A DNA stretch of 64,000 bases from Luteipulveratus halotolerans. GTDB taxonomy: Bacteria; Actinomycetota; Actinomycetes; Actinomycetales; Dermatophilaceae. This document shows positions 22,926 to 32,679 of this stretch, piece after piece. The notes beneath the pieces were generated by a model, which did no database searches, was not told the DNA's origin, and saw nothing but the letters and a program-made list of their open reading frames with translations. Location of the stretch: contig NZ_LAIR01000002.1 of NCBI RefSeq assembly GCF_001247745.1, positions 1,798,001-1,862,000 on the forward strand. The letters are read 5' to 3'. The translations under genes and the position numbers were made by a program. Position 1 is the stretch's first letter. Each line of letters starts with the position of its first letter.

Positions 22926-24796
22926 GCGGTCTCCTCGTCGGCCGCGACGGCGGCGCGCTCCTGCGCCTCGCGGGAGTACGCGGTGACGAGGCGCTGGTAT
23001 CCCTCGCACCGTTGCATCAGCTCGGGGTGGGTTCCTTGGTCGATCACGCGGCCACGCTCGAGGTAGGCGACCTGGTCGGCCATCGCGATCGTCGACATGC
23101 GATAGGCGACGACGAGTACGGTCATGCCGCGGCTGCGCTCGCGCAGCCCGTCGAGGATCGCGGTCTCGATCGCCGGGTCGACCGCGGACGTCGCGTCGTC
23201 GAGCACGAGCAGCTGCGGACGCCGGATCACCGCACGCGCCAGCGCAACGCGCTGCCGCTGCCCACCGGACAGGCTGGCTCCACGTTCGCCGACGCGGGTG
23301 TCGATGCCGTCCGGCAGATCGGCGACGAAGCCGTCGGCCTGAGCGATCTTGAGCGCGTCGACGACGTCGTCCTCCTCGACGTCCTGACCGAGCGTGACGT
23401 TGCCCCGGACCGTGTCGTCGAACAGGAAGGTCTGCTGGGCGACGAGGGTCGCGACCGCCGGCACGCCACCGCGTCGGACGGTACGCAGGTCGCGCCCGTC
23501 GATCTCGACGACCCCGCCCGAGGGGTCGACCAGCCGCAGGACGACGTTGGTGAGCGTGGACTTGCCCGCACCCGTCGGACCGACGACGGCCGTCGTCCGG
23601 CCGGCGGGCACCTCGATCGTGACGTCGCGGAGTGCGACGACCTGCTCGCCCGGCTCGGGCTCGTGCTCGGCCCGGGTCGGTCCGAGGTCGGAGCGCTCGG
23701 CGACCTCGTAGGCGTACGAGACGTCACGCACCGCAGTCGCGCCGGTGCCGTCGGGCGCCAAGGCCGCGTCGCCGTACGCCATCTCGCCCCGGGCCGAGAG
23801 GACGGCGTTGACGCGCTCCCACCCGACGACGGTGCGGGGCAGCTCGGCGAGCACCCACCCGAACGCGCGCACCGGGAACGCGAGCACCGAGAACAGGTAG
23901 GCGATCTGGACGACGTCGGCGGCCTGGATCGAGCCCGCGCCCACCCGAGCGGTACCGACGGCGAGGACCGCGAGCGTGCCCAGCGTCGGGATGGCCTCGA
24001 TGACCGGGTCGAACGTGCCGCGGGTGCGGCCGACCTCGATGGCCGCTCGGCGCAAGCGGTCGGTCACCTCGGCGAACCGCGCGGTCTCCTGCTCCTCACG
24101 ACCCATCGCCTTGACCAGCAGCCCGGCCTCGATGCTCTCGTGGGCGACCTCGCTGACCTCGGCGCGCAGCTGCTGCGCGAGCGTGACCCGCGGCGACATG
24201 CGCGCCTGGAACACCAGGTTGGCGAGGAACAGAGCCGGGAACACCAGCATCCCGATGAGCGCGAGCCACAGGTCGACCCGCACCATCTCAACCGCCCCGA
24301 CGGCGAGCATCACCAGGACGCCGATCGCCATCGGCAACGGCTGGAAGACGTTCCAGGTGGCCTCGACGTCGGCATTCGCGTTGGACAGCAGCTGACCGGA
24401 GGGATGGCGGTGGTGCCAGGACAGCGGGAGGCGGAGGTACTGGCGCGTGACGCGTCGGCGGTAGCCGGCGTTGAGGTTGAAGAACGCCATGCCGGCGCAG
24501 ACCCGGCGCAGGATCACACCCACGACCGTGAGCAGGACGGCGAGGGACATCTGCCAGACGATGGTCCAGACCTGCCCTCCGGTGATCTCCCCGGCACGCA
24601 CCGCGGGCTCGACGACGGACGACACGAGGTGAGCGATGACGCGCGCCATCGCGACCGTCATGACGCCGTAGATCGCCGACCCGACGACCGCGAGCGCGAG
24701 GACACCGCGTTGCTCGGCGAACCCTCGGGCCACGACGCGGAGTCCGCGAAGGAGCGTGCCTCGGCGGGCGGGGGTGGCTGGTGCAGCCGAGGTCAC
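22922..24796 (-). CDS. ABC transporter, fused permease/ATPase (first half-transporter)
   Basis: About 624 residues: a TM domain and an ATPase domain with Walker A GPTGAGKST, Q-loop LVAQQTFLFDD, canonical signature LSGGQRQR, and Walker B LLVLDDATSAVD. Asp replaces the usual catalytic Glu after Walker B (DD rather than DE), and the H-loop segment reads AYRMST, without His. So this half probably carries the non-hydrolysing composite site while the partner supplies the catalytic Glu and His, a known heterodimeric arrangement. The start is uncertain: GTG 24796 is my choice, and an ATG 13 codons upstream is possible. Confidence 0.92.
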   Translation of the reverse strand: MTSAAPATPARRGTLLRGLRVVARGFAEQRGVLALAVVGSAIYGVMTVAMARVIAHLVSSVVEPAVRAGEITGGQVWTIVWQMSLAVLLTVVGVILRRVCAGMAFFNLNAGYRRRVTRQYLRLPLSWHHRHPSGQLLSNANADVEATWNVFQPLPMAIGVLVMLAVGAVEMVRVDLWLALIGMLVFPALFLANLVFQARMSPRVTLAQQLRAEVSEVAHESIEAGLLVKAMGREEQETARFAEVTDRLRRAAIEVGRTRGTFDPVIEAIPTLGTLAVLAVGTARVGAGSIQAADVVQIAYLFSVLAFPVRAFGWVLAELPRTVVGWERVNAVLSARGEMAYGDAALAPDGTGATAVRDVSYAYEVAERSDLGPTRAEHEPEPGEQVVALRDVTIEVPAGRTTAVVGPTGAGKSTLTNVVLRLVDPSGGVVEIDGRDLRTVRRGGVPAVATLVAQQTFLFDDTVRGNVTLGQDVEEDDVVDALKIAQADGFVADLPDGIDTRVGERGASLSGGQRQRVALARAVIRRPQLLVLDDATSAVDPAIETAILDGLRERSRGMTVLVVAYRMSTIAMADQVAYLERGRVIDQGTHPELMQRCEGYQRLVTAYSREAQERAAVAADEETA

Positions 24797-24926
24797 GTGA
24801 GCGAGGTCCTTCCGAGCAGGTGTGGACGGTCGCACGAACCCCCTGTGGTGTCGTCGCGACCAGGAACCACCTTCTCACGCAGGGCCGACAGTGCCGCCAC
24901 CGAATTGTGCGTGCGCCCCTGGCACG

Positions 24927-25589
24927 ATGGCGACCATGCCTCGCCTCGCCCAGCTCGAACGCCACGCCCTGTGCGACACCTTCGAGCGGGTCGGGCCGGA
25001 CGCGCCGACGCTGTGCGAGGGCTGGCAGACACGCGACCTCGCCGTACACCTCATCGTCCGCGAGTCCAGGCCCGACGCCGCTGCCGCCATGGTGCTCAAA
25101 CCCCTTGCAGGACATGCGCGTTCGGTTGCAAAGGAACTCGCGGCCCGACCGTGGGACGAGCTCGTCGACCAGGTGCGAGGCGGACCGCCGCGGCTGTCGG
25201 CGTTCGCCCTGCCCGGCGTCGACGAGCGGGCCAACACCGGTGAGATGTTCGTCCACCACGAGGACGTGCTGCGCGCGGCCGACCCTGCGGCGCGCCGCGA
25301 CCTGTCGCCCGATCTCGAGCACGCCCTCTGGAAGGCCTTGCCGTCACTGGCCCGACTCACTCTGCGCAAGGTGCCCCTGGGCGTACGCGCGATCAGCGAC
25401 GGCCACGGCGAGCAGACGCTGCGTTCGGGGCAGTCCGACGGACCGTCGGTGACCCTCCACGGCCGACCCGGCGAGGTGCTCCTGCAGATCTACGGCCGCG
25501 CGGGTGCGGACGGTGCACGGGCTGATGTCGAGGTCGACGGCGACGCCGCGTCAGTGACGGCCTACCGCTCGGCGGGCGTGGGGTTCTAG
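24927..25589 (+). CDS. TIGR03085-type DinB-like metal-binding protein
   Basis: A 220-residue protein resembling the actinobacterial TIGR03085 family, related to mycothiol-dependent maleylpyruvate isomerase/DinB folds. Features: [37 protein letters not shown] at the start (Cys-Glu-Gly-Trp and the His in AVHLI are family hallmarks), GMFVHHED-like [12 protein letters not shown] in the middle, and [15 protein letters not shown] near the end. ATG 24927 or ATG 24936 may be the start; neither has a clear Shine-Dalgarno. It converges on hisF, sharing the bases CTAG of the two stops. A thiol-related role is inferred from the fold. Confidence 0.75.
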   Translation: MATMPRLAQLERHALCDTFERVGPDAPTLCEGWQTRDLAVHLIVRESRPDAAAAMVLKPLAGHARSVAKELAARPWDELVDQVRGGPPRLSAFALPGVDERANTGEMFVHHEDVLRAADPAARRDLSPDLEHALWKALPSLARLTLRKVPLGVRAISDGHGEQTLRSGQSDGPSVTLHGRPGEVLLQIYGRAGADGARADVEVDGDAASVTAYRSAGVGF

Positions 25590-26341
25590 CGGACCGGGTG
25601 ACCGGCGGCACGCAACGCGTCCTTGACCTGACCGATCGTCAGCTCACGGAAGTGGAACACCGAGGCGGCGAGCACGGCGTCGGCGCCGGCCTCGACCGCC
25701 TCGACGAAGTGCTGCGGGGAGCCCGCTCCGCCACTGGCGATCAGCGGCACCGACACCTCGGCCCGCACGGCGCGGATCAGCTCGAGGTCGAAACCGTTCT
25801 TGGTGCCGTCGGCGTCCATCGAGTTGAGCAGGATCTCACCGGCACCCAGCTCGGCCGCCCGCACGCACCACTCGACCGCCTCGACGCCTGCGGACCGGCG
25901 ACCGCCGTGCGTGGTGACCTCGAAGGTGCCGTCCGCTGACCGGCGTACATCGGCCGACAGCACGAGCACCTGTGACCCGAACCGGTCGGCGATCTCGGCG
26001 ATGACCTCGGGCCGCGCGAGCGCGCCGGTGTTGATGCCGACCTTGTCGGCGCCGGCCCGCAGCAGCCGGTCGACGTCGGCGACCGCGCGCACTCCCCCGC
26101 CGACGGTCAGCGGGATGAAGACCTGCTCGGCGGTGCGACCGACGACGTCGTAGGTCGTCTCGCGGTCGCCGGACGATGCGGTCACGTCGAGGAAGGTCAG
26201 CTCGTCGGCGCCCTGCCCGTCGTAGGTGTCGGCCAGCTCGACGGGGTCGCCTGCATCGCGCAGGTTCTCGAAGTTGACCCCCTTGACCACCCGGCCGGCA
26301 TCGACGTCGAGACACGGGATCACACGAACAGCAACGCTCAC
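25586..26341 (-). CDS. hisF: imidazole glycerol phosphate synthase cyclase subunit
   Basis: A 251-residue TIM barrel that, with HisH, makes imidazole glycerol phosphate and AICAR. The catalytic aspartates lie in [15 protein letters not shown] and in the strand [42 protein letters not shown] and IASGGAGS are standard. I prefer GTG 26341 ([10 protein letters not shown]) because AGGG lies eight bases upstream; GTG 26350 would add three residues. HisH and HisA are not in the window. It is separated from hisI by about 6.4 kb of other genes. Confidence 0.96.
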   Translation of the reverse strand: MSVAVRVIPCLDVDAGRVVKGVNFENLRDAGDPVELADTYDGQGADELTFLDVTASSGDRETTYDVVGRTAEQVFIPLTVGGGVRAVADVDRLLRAGADKVGINTGALARPEVIAEIADRFGSQVLVLSADVRRSADGTFEVTTHGGRRSAGVEAVEWCVRAAELGAGEILLNSMDADGTKNGFDLELIRAVRAEVSVPLIASGGAGSPQHFVEAVEAGADAVLAASVFHFRELTIGQVKDALRAAGHPVR

Positions 26342-26364
26342 CCGCGACACCCTAGTTTGGTGCC

Positions 26365-26955
26365 GTGACCGGTGCCGACCATGTCTGGGGCGTGAACCAC
26401 GCCCGCCCCTCCGACGCAGACCGCGTGGTCGGGGCTGCCCGAGCGGTGTCCGGTGACGGGCCGGTCGTCATCGCCGTCGACGGCCGCGCCGGCGCGGGCA
26501 AGTCCTCACTCGCCCAGCTCGTCGCAGCACGTCTGGACGACGTGGCGTCGGTCCACCTGGACGACCTGTTCCCCGGCTGGGACGGGCTCGCCGCGGCACC
26601 TGCCCTGCTCACGGCTCAGGTGCTCGTGCCACTTGCTCGCGACGAACCCGCGACGTTCCGTCGCTACGACTGGGTCGAGGGTGCGTACGCCGAGGCGGTG
26701 TCCGTGCCGCGCCGTCGGTTCGTCGTCGTCGAGGGCTGCGGGTGCAGCGTCGGCATCGCCCGCCCGTACGCCGACGTGCGCGTCTGGGTCGATGCGGCGC
26801 CGGCGACACGGATGCGTCGCGGGCTGACCCGCGACGGGGACGAGTTCGGCCCGAACTGGCAGCGCTGGGCCGAGCAGGAGGACGCGTTGTTCGCCGCCGA
26901 CCGCACGGCCGAGCACGCTCACGTCGTCGTCCGCACCGACGAGGAGGTCGCATGA
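26365..26955 (+). CDS. P-loop nucleoside/uridine-kinase-like protein
   Basis: A 196-residue P-loop NTPase with Walker A GRAGAGKS (40-47) after VVIAVD, a DD pair in [13 protein letters not shown] resembling the acceptor-binding loop of uridine kinases, and a lid-like Arg segment [13 protein letters not shown]. Family relatives phosphorylate nucleosides or small metabolites; the substrate here cannot be read from sequence. GTG 26365 is the most likely start. Its stop overlaps the ATG of the FUSC gene as ATGA. It diverges from hisF with only 23 bases between the starts, so promoters must overlap. Confidence 0.75.
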   Translation: MTGADHVWGVNHARPSDADRVVGAARAVSGDGPVVIAVDGRAGAGKSSLAQLVAARLDDVASVHLDDLFPGWDGLAAAPALLTAQVLVPLARDEPATFRRYDWVEGAYAEAVSVPRRRFVVVEGCGCSVGIARPYADVRVWVDAAPATRMRRGLTRDGDEFGPNWQRWAEQEDALFAADRTAEHAHVVVRTDEEVA

Positions 26956-28103
26956 GCGAGCATCCCGGTCCGGCAGCAGCCGTCGCCCGCGACTGGGGGC
27001 GCCGTCTCGACCCGCGTCCGCAGCTGACCCGGCGGTCCTTCGCCGAGCGCGTCGACCGGCTGCGCAACCGCCTGTTCCTGATCCTGCAGTGCGCCGTGTT
27101 CGGAGGTCTGGCCTACCTGATCGCCCACGACCTGCTCGACCACCCGTCCCCCTTCTTCGCGCCCATCACGGTCCTGGTCACGCTCGGCCTGACCTACGGG
27201 CAGCGGCTGCGTCGGGTCGTCGAGCTCACGGTCGGCGTCGCGGTCGGGGTGTTCATCGGCGACGTGTTCGTGCACCTGTTCGGGACGGGCGCCTGGCAGC
27301 TGGCCGTCGTCGTGGTGTGCGCGATGTCGATCGCGGTGCTGCTCGGCGCCGGCGGTCTGATCATGATCCAGGCGGGCGTGCAGTCCATGGTCGTCGTCAT
27401 TCTCGTGGCTCCCGCGGGCCAGGCTTTCAGCCGCTGGCTCGACGCCGCGATCGGAGGCGTCGTCGCGCTGCTCGCGGCCACCATCACCCCGACGTCACCG
27501 GTGCGGCGGCCACGGGTCCAGGCCGGCAAGGTGGTCCACGAGCTCAGCTCGATCCTCGCCGAGACGGCCACGGCCGTACGCCGCCGCGACCAGTCCCGCG
27601 CCGACGCAGCCCTGGATCGAGCCCGCGCCTCCGAGACCATGCTGGACGAGCTGCGCGAGGCCACCGCCGAGGGCATCGCGGTCACGCGTCAGTCGCCCTT
27701 CCGGCGCTCGCATGTGCCGTCGGTCGTCGGGATCGCCGAGATCGTCGAACCCCTCGACCGCGCCATCCGCAACCTGCGTGTGCTCGTGCGTCGAGCGGCT
27801 GTGGCCGTCTGGGTCGGCGAGCAGGTGCCGCCCGGCTACCTCGACCTCGTCGATGACCTGGGCGAGGTCATGGGCCGCATGGCCGACGAGCTCAGCCAGC
27901 GCCGTGACCTCGACCCACTGCGTGACGACCTCACGCGGATCGCCCGACGAGCCGGCCTCTCGTCACGCAACTCGTCGTTGTCGGGAGAGGTGATCCGGGC
28001 GCAGGTCCGCTCGACCGTGACCGACCTGCTGATGCTGACCGGACTGACGTACGCCGAGGCCCGCGACCAGGTGCCGGCACGCGCCGACGACCTGGACGAC
28101 TGA
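26952..28103 (+). CDS. FUSC-family inner-membrane protein
   Basis: A 383-residue protein. Residues about 38-180 hold a bundle of hydrophobic helices (LFLILQCAVFGGLAYLIAH, FFAPITVLVTLGLTYGQRL, LTVGVAVGVFIGDVFV, LAVVVVCAMSIAVLLG). A charged, largely helical cytoplasmic domain follows, to the C-terminus. PFFAPITVLVTLG and the TIT/TPTSP turn are typical of the FUSC/aromatic-acid-exporter-like family. GAGGAGG precedes the ATG. It is translationally coupled to the kinase upstream. An efflux function is inferred from the family. Confidence 0.82.
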   Translation: MSEHPGPAAAVARDWGRRLDPRPQLTRRSFAERVDRLRNRLFLILQCAVFGGLAYLIAHDLLDHPSPFFAPITVLVTLGLTYGQRLRRVVELTVGVAVGVFIGDVFVHLFGTGAWQLAVVVVCAMSIAVLLGAGGLIMIQAGVQSMVVVILVAPAGQAFSRWLDAAIGGVVALLAATITPTSPVRRPRVQAGKVVHELSSILAETATAVRRRDQSRADAALDRARASETMLDELREATAEGIAVTRQSPFRRSHVPSVVGIAEIVEPLDRAIRNLRVLVRRAAVAVWVGEQVPPGYLDLVDDLGEVMGRMADELSQRRDLDPLRDDLTRIARRAGLSSRNSSLSGEVIRAQVRSTVTDLLMLTGLTYAEARDQVPARADDLDD

Positions 28104-28114
28104 GACGCGCTCAG
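28100..28114. terminator. inverted repeat over the convergent FUSC and PH-protein stops
   Basis: CTGAG (28100-28104) and CTCAG (28110-28114) flank five bases, and each arm contains one gene's TGA. It is a very short stem, so bidirectional termination is only a possibility. Confidence 0.3.
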
Positions 28115-28548
28115 GCTCCCGGCCGGCGGCCCTCGACGAGCGCGGCGAGACGCTGGGCCTCGGCCATCGCTCGGTCGCCGTCGGAGCGCTGGATCGCCAT
28201 CACCGCGACCGTGTCCGTGTCGTCGAGCTCGAGCACTGCCCAGCTGCCGCTCAGCTGCACGTTGACGATCTGCGACCACTCCAGGTGGCGGGTCACGAGC
28301 AGGTTGTGGACCGTCAGCCCCTCAGCGGTCGGCTCGGCGCGCACCTGGGAGAACTTCCACAGCATGCCGGCGAAGCCCAGCCCGAACAGGATGAGCAGCA
28401 TCCGGTCGGGCCCGCCCCAGCCGCCGCGCCCCTCGCCGGTGACGGTCAGCGCCACCGTCGTGAACACGATGACCGACAGCACCGCCATGACCTGCGGGAC
28501 CACCCGTCCTCGCCGAGGGCGGAAGACGGCGTACGGATCGGCGCTCAT
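28111..28548 (-). CDS. PH-domain (bPH6-like) membrane protein
   Basis: A 145-residue protein with two N-terminal TM helices (about 20-38 and 50-65), then a small beta-rich domain (GLTVHNLLVTRHLEWSQIVN, SWAVLELDDTDTVAVMAIQ) that fits the bacterial PH 'bPH_6' family found in actinobacteria. The phrase ADPYAVFRPRRGRVVPQV at the N-terminus is also typical. ATG 28548 overlaps the hisG stop, so it is the tail of the his unit. The link to histidine synthesis is positional only; its function is unknown. Confidence 0.75.
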   Translation of the reverse strand: MSADPYAVFRPRRGRVVPQVMAVLSVIVFTTVALTVTGEGRGGWGGPDRMLLILFGLGFAGMLWKFSQVRAEPTAEGLTVHNLLVTRHLEWSQIVNVQLSGSWAVLELDDTDTVAVMAIQRSDGDRAMAEAQRLAALVEGRRPGA

Positions 28549-29390
28549 ATGCGGCAGGCGGCGATGTCGGTGACGAGGATCGCCCGCGCACCGAGGTCGT
28601 ACAGCTCGTCCATGATGCGGTTGGTGAGGTGGCGCGGCACCATCGAGCGGACCGCGACCTGCCCCTTGTCGTGCAGGGGTGAGACGGTCGGCGACTCCAG
28701 ACCGGGGGTGAGCGCGCAGGCCTTCTCGACCAGCTCGACGCGGATGTCGTAGTCCATCATCACGTAGTGGCGTGCGGTGAGCACGCCCTGCAGCCGGCGT
28801 ACGAGCACGTCGACCGCGGTGCTGTCGTCACGGGTGGCCGGACGGACGAGAACCGCCTCGCTGGTGAGGATCGGATCGCCGAACACCTCGAGGCCGGCGT
28901 TGCGCAGCGTGGTGCCGGTCTCGACGACATCGGCGATGACGTCGGCGACGCCCAGGGTCACCGCGGTCTCGACCGCGCCGTCCAGCTTGACCACGTCGGC
29001 CGCCACGCCGTGCTTGTCGAGGTCGGCGCGGACCAGCCCGGAGAAGCTCGTCGCGATGCGGCGACCGGCCAGCTCGGTGACGTCGGCGGCCACGCCCGGG
29101 CGGCCGGCGTACCGGAAGGTCGAACCGCCGAACCCGAGGGCCATGACCTCCTCGGCCGGACTGCCGGAGTCGAGCAGCAGGTCACGGCCGGTGAGGCCGA
29201 CGTCGAGGGTGCCCGAGCCGACGTAGACGGCGATGTCACGCGGGCGCAGGTAGAAGAACTCGACGTCGTTGTCGGCGTCGCGGACCACGAGCTCCTTGCT
29301 CTCGCGGCGGCCGCGGTAGCCGGCCTCGCGGAGCATCGCAGCGGCGGAGTCGGCCAGGGCGCCCTTGTTGGGGACAGCCACTTTCAGCAT
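28545..29390 (-). CDS. hisG: ATP phosphoribosyltransferase (long form)
   Basis: A 281-residue HisG catalysing the committed step of histidine synthesis, condensation of ATP and PRPP. Motifs: VAVPNKGALADSAAAML at the start, YVGSGTLDVGLTGRDLL, ATSFSGLVRADL, and the PRPP loop ADVIADVVETGTTLRNAGL. The C-terminal ACT-like regulatory domain (from about 215) marks the histidine-inhibited hexameric long form, so HisZ is not needed. It follows hisE after a ten-base gap. Confidence 0.96.
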   Translation of the reverse strand: MLKVAVPNKGALADSAAAMLREAGYRGRRESKELVVRDADNDVEFFYLRPRDIAVYVGSGTLDVGLTGRDLLLDSGSPAEEVMALGFGGSTFRYAGRPGVAADVTELAGRRIATSFSGLVRADLDKHGVAADVVKLDGAVETAVTLGVADVIADVVETGTTLRNAGLEVFGDPILTSEAVLVRPATRDDSTAVDVLVRRLQGVLTARHYVMMDYDIRVELVEKACALTPGLESPTVSPLHDKGQVAVRSMVPRHLTNRIMDELYDLGARAILVTDIAACRI

Positions 29391-29400
29391 CGCAGGGCTC

Positions 29401-29664
29401 CTACAGGTGGGAGTAGACGTCGTCGAGGGAGATGTCGGAGGCGAGCATCAGCACCTGCAGGTGGTAGATCAGCTGGCTGATCTCCTCGGCGGTGCGCTCC
29501 TGGCCCTCATGCTCGGCCGCCATCCAGACCTCGGCCGCCTCCTCGACGACCTTCTTGCCGATGGTGTGCACGCCTGCGTCGAGGGCGGCGACGGTGCCGG
29601 AGCCCTCGGGGCGCTCAGTGGCCTTGCGGGACAGCTCGTCCCACAGCTGCTCGAACGTCTTCAC
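29401..29664 (-). CDS. hisE: phosphoribosyl-ATP pyrophosphohydrolase
   Basis: An 87-residue all-helical enzyme hydrolysing PR-ATP to PR-AMP, the second step of histidine synthesis. The metal-binding segment [18 protein letters not shown] carries the characteristic EExxE glutamates, and [18 protein letters not shown] follows. Start GTG 29664. It is a stand-alone protein, and its partner HisI is encoded about 10 kb away. It begins 18 bases after fbiC, so the his genes probably share the rib/fbiC transcript. Confidence 0.95.
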   Translation of the reverse strand: MKTFEQLWDELSRKATERPEGSGTVAALDAGVHTIGKKVVEEAAEVWMAAEHEGQERTAEEISQLIYHLQVLMLASDISLDDVYSHL

Positions 29665-29682
29665 GACCCAGAGGGTACGGGC

Positions 29683-32196
29683 TCAGGCAGGGACGCCTTC
29701 AGCCTGTCCGTAGGTCGTCGTCCGCTGACGCACCGGTCGACCGATGCCATCGGCGATCTGCTCGAGCTCGGCCACGGTCTTGGCCGAGCCGTGCTCGGAC
29801 CCGGCCATCCGGCTGATGGTCTCCTCCATAAGCGTGCCGCCGACGTCGTTGGCCCCGCCCTGCAGCATCTGCCGGGTGCCGTCGACGCCGAGCTTGACCC
29901 ACGAGGTCTGGATGTTGTCGATGCGGCCGTGCAGCATCACGCGCGCCAGCGCGTGCACAGCGCGGTTGTCGCGCATCGTCGGGCCCGGCCGGGCCAGCCC
30001 TGCGAGGTAGACCGGTGCGTGGTGGTGCACGAACGGCAGCGGCACGAACTCGGTGAACCCGCCGGTCTCGTCCTGCAGCCGGGTGAGGACACGCAGGTGG
30101 CCCACCCAGTGCCGCGGGTGGTCGACGTGGCCGTACATCATCGTCGAGCTGCTCGGCAGCCCCACTTCGTGAGCGGTGCGCACGACGTCCACCCACTGCG
30201 ACGCCGGGAGCTTGCCCTTGGTCAGCACCCAGCGCACCTCGTCGTCGAGGATCTCCGCGGCTGTGCCCGGGATCGAGCCGAGCCCGGCGTCGCGGACCTC
30301 CTGGAGCCACTCCCTGGCCGAGACGCCGGCCTTGGCCGACGCGGTCGCGATCTCCATCGGCGAGAACGCGTGCACGTGGATGCCCGGCGCAGCCTCGGTC
30401 ACCGCCCGCACGATGTCGACGTACGCCGTCCGTCCGAGCGCGGGGTCGATGCCGCCCTGGAGGCAGACCTCGGTCGCACCGAGACGCTGCGCCTCGGCCG
30501 CGCGCTCTCCGATCTGCTGCAACGACAGCGTGAACGCGTCTGCATCAGTCTTGCGCTGGGCGAACGCGCAGAAGCGACAACCGACGTAGCAGACGTTGGT
30601 GAAGTTGATGTTGCGGTTGACGACGTAGGTGACCGCGTCGCCGACCGTGTCGCGGCGCAGGTCGTCGGCGAGCCGGCAGAGCGCATCGAGCTCCGCACCG
30701 TCACTGGTGACGAGCGCGAGGTAGTCGTCGTCGGACAGGCCCGCAGGGTCGATCTCGGCGCGGGACAACGCTTCTCGCACGTCGGCATCCATCCGCTGGG
30801 GCGCGCCGTCCACACGGTGCGCGACCTCGTCCCAGTCGCCGTAGACCTCGTCGAAGTCACTGCGCCGGTCGTCGGTGCGCCCGTGGGTGTCGACCTCACG
30901 ATGCAGGTCGACCCGACCGCGACCCGAACCAGTCGCAGCGAGACCGCCGTCCGGTTCCTGCCACGCCCGTCCTGCGGCGCAGGCATCCTCAGCGGCGAGG
31001 CCAGTGGTCATGTCGGCCAGTGCGCGCACGTGCGCGTGCAGTCGCGGGTCGATCCACGGCTCGTCGTGCTCGAGGGCCCCGAGGACGTACCTCGGGTGGG
31101 CTGTCAGCCGCTCTGCCAGCCGCAGCCCGGACTCCTCCGTCCAACGACGCAGCTCGTCGACCTCGGGCCAAGGGCGCTCCGGGTTGACGTGGTCCGGCGT
31201 CAACGGCGAGACACCGCCCCAGTCGTCGACCCCCGCCGCGAGAAGCCGTGAGATCTCTTGTGGCTCAGACAGATTCGGCGGTGCCTGGACGCTGACGGTC
31301 GGACCGAGCAGGAGCCTGGTGACAGCGACGGTCGCGAGGTACTCCTCCTCCCCCACGTCCGGCGTCGACCGCATGGCCGTGTCGTCCTTGGCCCGGAAGT
31401 TCTGGACGATGCACTCCTGCACCGAGCCGTACTCACGAGCCACCCGCCGGATCGCGAGGATGCTCGCCAGCCGGTCCTGCACGGTCTCGCCGATGCCGAC
31501 CAGCACGCCGGTGGTGAACGGTACGCCGACGCGGCCGGCGTCCTCGAGCACGCGCAGCCGCACGGCCGGGTCCTTGTCGGGCGAGCCGAAGTGAGCTCCG
31601 CCGGGCTCGGTGAACAGCGCGGTCGACGTCGTCTCGAGCATCATGCCCATCGAGGGCGCCACCGGCTTGAGCCGTTGCAGGTCTGCCCACGACATGACAC
31701 CGGGGTTGAGGTGCGGCAGCAGCCCCGTCTCCTCGAGCACACGGATGGCCATGGCCCGCACATAGGCGAGCGTGTCGTCGTACCCGTGCGCGTCGAGCCA
31801 CTCACGCGCCGCGGGCCAGCGGTCCTCCGGACGGTCGCCGAGCGTGAAGAGCGCCTCCTTGCAGCCCTGAGCCGCGCCCTCGCGGGCGATCGCCAGCACC
31901 TCGTCGGGCGACAGGAACGCTGCCGGCAGACGATGCGGCACGGTCGCGAATGTGCAGTAGTGGCAACGGTCTCGGCACAGTCTCGTCAGCGGGATGAACA
32001 CCTTGCGCGAGTACGTGACGGTGCCCGGCCGACCTGCACGGAGCATCGCCGCGTCGCGCACCCGAGCCGTGGGCTGCATGAGCGCCACGAGGTCATCTCC
32101 CCGGGCACCGAGCAGCACCAACGCCTCGTCATCGTTGAGGGCCTTGCCGTCCCGGGCTCGGGCCAGAGCCCGTCGCATCGCGCTCGATGAGGTCAT
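29683..32196 (-). CDS. fbiC: FO synthase (fused CofG-CofH)
   Basis: An 837-residue double radical-SAM enzyme making 7,8-didemethyl-8-hydroxy-5-deazariboflavin (FO), the chromophore of coenzyme F420, from tyrosine and 5-amino-6-ribitylaminouracil. The N-terminal CofG half has Cys74, Cys78 and Cys81 in CRDRCHYC. The C-terminal CofH half has Cys536, Cys540 and Cys543 in CYVGCRFC. It begins nine bases after ribH, in the riboflavin operon that supplies its uracil substrate. No Shine-Dalgarno is visible before ATG 32196, so translation may depend on coupling. The fused form is the actinobacterial arrangement. Confidence 0.97.
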   Translation of the reverse strand: MTSSSAMRRALARARDGKALNDDEALVLLGARGDDLVALMQPTARVRDAAMLRAGRPGTVTYSRKVFIPLTRLCRDRCHYCTFATVPHRLPAAFLSPDEVLAIAREGAAQGCKEALFTLGDRPEDRWPAAREWLDAHGYDDTLAYVRAMAIRVLEETGLLPHLNPGVMSWADLQRLKPVAPSMGMMLETTSTALFTEPGGAHFGSPDKDPAVRLRVLEDAGRVGVPFTTGVLVGIGETVQDRLASILAIRRVAREYGSVQECIVQNFRAKDDTAMRSTPDVGEEEYLATVAVTRLLLGPTVSVQAPPNLSEPQEISRLLAAGVDDWGGVSPLTPDHVNPERPWPEVDELRRWTEESGLRLAERLTAHPRYVLGALEHDEPWIDPRLHAHVRALADMTTGLAAEDACAAGRAWQEPDGGLAATGSGRGRVDLHREVDTHGRTDDRRSDFDEVYGDWDEVAHRVDGAPQRMDADVREALSRAEIDPAGLSDDDYLALVTSDGAELDALCRLADDLRRDTVGDAVTYVVNRNINFTNVCYVGCRFCAFAQRKTDADAFTLSLQQIGERAAEAQRLGATEVCLQGGIDPALGRTAYVDIVRAVTEAAPGIHVHAFSPMEIATASAKAGVSAREWLQEVRDAGLGSIPGTAAEILDDEVRWVLTKGKLPASQWVDVVRTAHEVGLPSSSTMMYGHVDHPRHWVGHLRVLTRLQDETGGFTEFVPLPFVHHHAPVYLAGLARPGPTMRDNRAVHALARVMLHGRIDNIQTSWVKLGVDGTRQMLQGGANDVGGTLMEETISRMAGSEHGSAKTVAELEQIADGIGRPVRQRTTTYGQAEGVPA

Positions 32197-32205
32197 CTGC
32201 GCAGG

Positions 32206-32679
32206 CTACGTGAGGCCCTTCAGCGCGGCGACGGTCGCCAGGGCCGCGGTCACGGCCTCGTGGCCCTTGTCCTCGGCGGACCCCGCGAGGCCGGCCCGGT
32301 CGAGCGCCTGCTCCTCGGTGTCACACGTCAGCAGCCCGAAGCCGACCGGCGTTCCGGTCCGCAGCGCGACCTCGGACAGCGCCGACGTCGCCGCCTGGCA
32401 GACGTAGTCGAAGTGGGGGGTCCCGCCACGGATGACGACACCCAGCGCGACGACCGCGTCGTACGACGGTGCGAGCCGCGCGCAGGCGACGCCGAGCTCG
32501 AAGCTGCCCGGCACGCGGACGACGGTGATGTGGTCGTCGGGGACCTGCGCGTCGGCCAGGCCCCGGCGGGCGCCGGCGAGCAGCCCGTCCATGACGGTGG
32601 TGTGCCAGGACGCCGCGACGACGGCGACCTTGAGGTCAGGGGTGCTGACGGCGAGCTCGGGTGCTCCGGCTCCGCTCAT
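32206..32679 (-). CDS. ribH: 6,7-dimethyl-8-ribityllumazine synthase
   Basis: A 157-residue subunit of the shell-forming enzyme condensing 5-amino-6-ribitylaminouracil with 3,4-dihydroxy-2-butanone 4-phosphate. Motifs: [48 protein letters not shown] (active-site His) and [16 protein letters not shown] 32679 overlaps the ribBA stop as ATGA. Its uracil substrate is also used by FbiC, encoded next, so the two enzymes compete. Confidence 0.96.
   Translation of the reverse strand: MSGAGAPELAVSTPDLKVAVVAASWHTTVMDGLLAGARRGLADAQVPDDHITVVRVPGSFELGVACARLAPSYDAVVALGVVIRGGTPHFDYVCQAATSALSEVALRTGTPVGFGLLTCDTEEQALDRAGLAGSAEDKGHEAVTAALATVAALKGLT

Noticed and set aside
22841..25243. An 800-codon plus-strand frame spanning the ABC exporter
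   Set aside because: It is antisense to well-supported ABC domains and runs through the intergenic region into another real gene in a different frame.
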